NCBI GenBank assembly: GCA_003219945.1
Contig: QHQV01000070.1
Span: forward strand, 1 to 6,132
Length of the DNA: 6,132 nt
Reading direction: 5' to 3'
Source of the DNA: Verrucomicrobiota bacterium
Lineage (GTDB): Bacteria; Verrucomicrobiota; Verrucomicrobiia; Chthoniobacterales; UBA10450
Positions within the stretch are counted from its first letter, which is position 1. Each line of letters opens with the position of its first letter. The notes under the pieces were generated by a model. The model did no database searches. It was not told the origin of the DNA and saw only the letters and a list, made by a program, of their open reading frames with translations. Shown piece by piece: positions 5,015 through 6,132 of the stretch. The translations under genes were made by a program, and so were the position numbers.

Positions 5015-5272
5015 GTCGGCAGAGACAATCACTTTCGCCTTGTAACCGAGCCGACGGAGGAATTCTTCACAGTCTTGCCAACGCAAACCAAATTCCGCGA
5101 CATCGGCTAGGCCGAGTCGGCCGACGATGTCGGTGAGAAGATCAACATCGTGCTTGTCGAAATCGGCATCCATCATTGCGCGCTCGGCCCAATCTACCAG
5201 CTCCGCCTGGCTGAGCTTGCCATGCAGATATTCAGCAATCTTATCAGCAACAATCTGGCGGGTGATTTTCAT
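5012..5272 (-). CDS. Small helical protein, third gene of the vapBC operon
   Basis: This 86-residue, acidic, mostly helical protein has the segments MKITRQIVADKIAEYLHGKL (1-20), SQAELVDWAERAMMDADFD (21-39), VDLLTDIVGRLGLADV (43-58) and FGLRWQDCEEFLRRLGYKAKVIV (61-83). I recognise the general type, a small conserved protein with the VDWAERAMM and GLADV..FGL patterns, but no function. It starts 3 nt after the vapC stop, so it is almost certainly co-transcribed with vapBC. It could be an accessory or second antitoxin, a regulator, or an unrelated passenger. No Shine-Dalgarno is evident in the vapC end, consistent with coupling. The 3' end merges with a 7-nt tandem repeat. Confidence 0.75.
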   Translation of the reverse strand: MKITRQIVADKIAEYLHGKLSQAELVDWAERAMMDADFDKHDVDLLTDIVGRLGLADVAEFGLRWQDCEEFLRRLGYKAKVIVSAD

Positions 5273-5275
5273 CGG

Positions 5276-5641
5276 TCAGACTTGGGTAAGTTTTACATTG
5301 CGGCAGCGTAAACCAGGTACTGTTGCGAGATCGTTGTCATTAGTCCAAAGGTCCACGTCGAACTCGAGCGCTGTCGCGCAGACGATCGCATCGGGCAATC
5401 TCAAACGCTGTTCTCTTCTGAGTTGTACCGCGCGGGCACGGATCGACAGAGTCAATTCACAGATCACAAGTTGAGTCAGAAATTCGCGGACCTTCTGTTC
5501 TTCTTCGGGTGTCAGGGATGGCCAAGCTAGCAACTCCATCTCGCTGATTACCGAGAGACCGTAACTTCCACTGGGAAGTGGTTCGGCCAACCGACCGCCG
5601 AGCAGATAGAGCGCGACGTTGGTGTCGAGTAGGCCCGTCAT
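5276..5641 (-). CDS. vapC: VapC-type PIN-domain toxin ribonuclease
   Basis: This 121-residue PIN-domain protein is the expected toxin of a type II toxin-antitoxin pair, a Mg2+-dependent RNase held inactive by its antitoxin. The acidic site is complete: Asp6 in LLDTN (4-8), Glu36 in SEMELL (33-38), Asp84 in LPDA (82-85) and Asp102 in TNDNDL (100-105). The length is normal for VapC. I chose ATG 5641, whose first bases overlap the vapB stop in an ATGA junction. A GTG two codons upstream (5647) is possible but would lengthen the overlap. GAGTGG a few bases upstream, inside vapB, may serve as a weak Shine-Dalgarno. The RNA target (tRNA, rRNA or mRNA) cannot be predicted. Confidence 0.93.
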   Translation of the reverse strand: MTGLLDTNVALYLLGGRLAEPLPSGSYGLSVISEMELLAWPSLTPEEEQKVREFLTQLVICELTLSIRARAVQLRREQRLRLPDAIVCATALEFDVDLWTNDNDLATVPGLRCRNVKLTQV

Positions 5642-5841
5642 GCCCACTCGCGACGCGCGCGTCGCTGCCAGACCAGTGGATCTTCCCGTAATCGTATCGT
5701 CCCGGCGAATTGAGCAAAATTAGTTGGAACTTTGTTTCCCAGTTCGCCATTCACGCGCGCTGCCAGAAACTGAAGCAGTTTTTTTTTCTGTTCGAGCGGC
5801 AACGCATCGGCCGCGGCTTCGATTTCAGTCAACGTGCTCAC
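5638..5841 (-). CDS. vapB: VapB-type antitoxin
   Basis: This 67-residue protein lies directly upstream of vapC with a 4-nt overlap (5638-5641). The N-terminal STLTEIEAAADALPLEQKKK (2-21) and LLQFLAARV (22-30) form an amphipathic helix typical of short antitoxins of PIN toxins. The C-terminal stretch AGTIRLREDPLVWQRRAR (46-63), ending in REWA, resembles the toxin-binding tail of such antitoxins. No AbrB, MazE or ribbon-helix-helix fold is obvious, so DNA binding by the antitoxin itself is uncertain. The start is GTG at 5841, chosen because the conserved-looking N-terminus begins there. No Shine-Dalgarno is visible upstream. Confidence 0.82.
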   Translation of the reverse strand: MSTLTEIEAAADALPLEQKKKLLQFLAARVNGELGNKVPTNFAQFAGTIRLREDPLVWQRRARREWA

Positions 5842-5890
5842 GATGGAAGATTACCACGCGAGGCGGAGCATGCGAAGAGAAAGTCCGCGA

Positions 5891-5990
5891 TGGCGAGGAC
5901 ACGATCGCCAACACGCGAGGCGCGTGTGCTCCTCGATCCGGATTGCGGTCGCCGCGGCGACCGCCACTACAGCACTAGCGCTTCTTGTAG
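5891..5990. promoter_or_regulatory. Cluster of inverted repeats upstream of vapB
   Basis: Four inverted repeats lie almost end to end in the 5' region of the vapB operon: TGGCGA/TCGCCA (5891-5910, 8-nt spacer), ACACGCG/CGCGTGT (5911-5927, 3-nt spacer), the perfect 20-bp palindrome GCGGTCGCCGCGGCGACCGC (5945-5964), and CTACA/TGTAG (5967-5990). CGAGGA (5894) and TCCTCG (5930) also pair around the first two. They may be operators of the toxin-antitoxin operon or a compound palindromic repeat element. No confident promoter was found between them and the vapB start. Confidence 0.45.
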
Positions 5991-6030
5991 CCTGGCCCAT
6001 TTCGTGAGATCGGCGACCGTCGCGATCAAT

Positions 6031-6132
6031 ATGGCTGAGCCGAGCTACTTCGCTCCAGACGAGGCAACGGTGATAATCAGCGATTATTCCTTGGGCCGTT
6101 CCGACACGTTAAAGAAATTCCATTCCCACGTC
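6031..6132 (+). CDS. Possible N-terminal fragment of a gene running off the right edge
   Basis: ATG 6031 opens a frame to the window end (MAEPSYFAPDEATVIISD, then YSLGRSDTLKKFHSHV). The frame is also open upstream to at least 5926 through hairpin sequence, so its openness alone means little. No Shine-Dalgarno precedes the ATG. It competes with the minus-strand tail at 6084-6132, and at most one of the two is likely to be real. Confidence 0.18.
   Translation, partial: MAEPSYFAPDEATVIISDYSLGRSDTLKKFHSHV
6084..6132 (-). CDS. Possible C-terminal tail of a minus-strand gene (partial)
   Basis: The minus-strand frame entering from the right edge reads TWEWNFFNVSERPKE and stops at TAA (6084-6086). 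The sequence is protein-like and has the same orientation as all genes between 3360 and 5841, with the hairpin cluster following it as a boundary. Fifteen residues do not allow identification. Confidence 0.25.
   Translation of the reverse strand, partial: TWEWNFFNVSERPKE

Noticed and set aside
5642..5647. GTG start two codons upstream for VapC
   Set aside because: ATG 5641 gives the usual 4-nt ATGA overlap with vapB and the typical distance to the first catalytic Asp.
5724..5978. 84-residue plus-strand frame opposite vapB
   Set aside because: It is antisense to vapB and then passes through the inverted-repeat cluster, with no domain-like sequence.

Overview
The window looks like chromosomal DNA of a moderately GC-rich, free-living, sugar-using bacterium. 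A Verrucomicrobiota-type (Chthoniobacterales-like) soil genome is my best guess. It rests on the FucP/cupin/PfkB sugar cassette, the small toxin-antitoxin-like pairs, and intergenic DNA full of degenerate octamer repeats and GC-rich hairpins. This assignment is inference, because no rRNA or marker gene is present.

Bases 1-2955 hold a compact plus-strand sugar operon: the last codons of an upstream gene (1-31), a FucP-type sugar:proton symporter (49-1458), a single-domain cupin that may be a sugar isomerase (1458-2054) and a PfkB/fructokinase-like kinase (2044-2955). Overlaps of 1 and 11 nt indicate translational coupling. The simplest reading is uptake of a free sugar, isomerisation to a ketose, and phosphorylation into glycolysis. 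A hairpin straddles the kinase stop codon.

From 2956 onward every supportable gene lies on the minus strand. In transcription order (right to left) these are a three-gene operon vapB (5638-5841), vapC (5276-5641) and an 86-aa helical protein (5012-5272); a stand-alone gamma-glutamylcyclotransferase-like protein (4005-4475); and a 4-nt-overlapping pair of a DUF4258-like protein (3566-3766) and a DUF2283 protein (3360-3569).

The spaces between these genes (2956-3359, 3770-4004, 4476-5011, 5842-6083) carry a dispersed repeat family. It consists of short runs of an 8-nt unit (consensus CGTTGAAT/CGTTAAAG), four of them joined to a related 18-nt flank, plus a duplicated TCCGCCACGGCGGA hairpin, a duplicated 32-nt block, a 7-nt tandem repeat, and GC-rich palindromes followed by TACA. 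All octamer runs point the same way. Two short reading frames that look like gene tails with coding-like third positions abut repeat copies on the minus strand. The repeats may therefore mark old recombination or deletion junctions. The repeat architecture, the third gene of the vapBC operon and the cupin of the sugar operon are the parts most worth following up.
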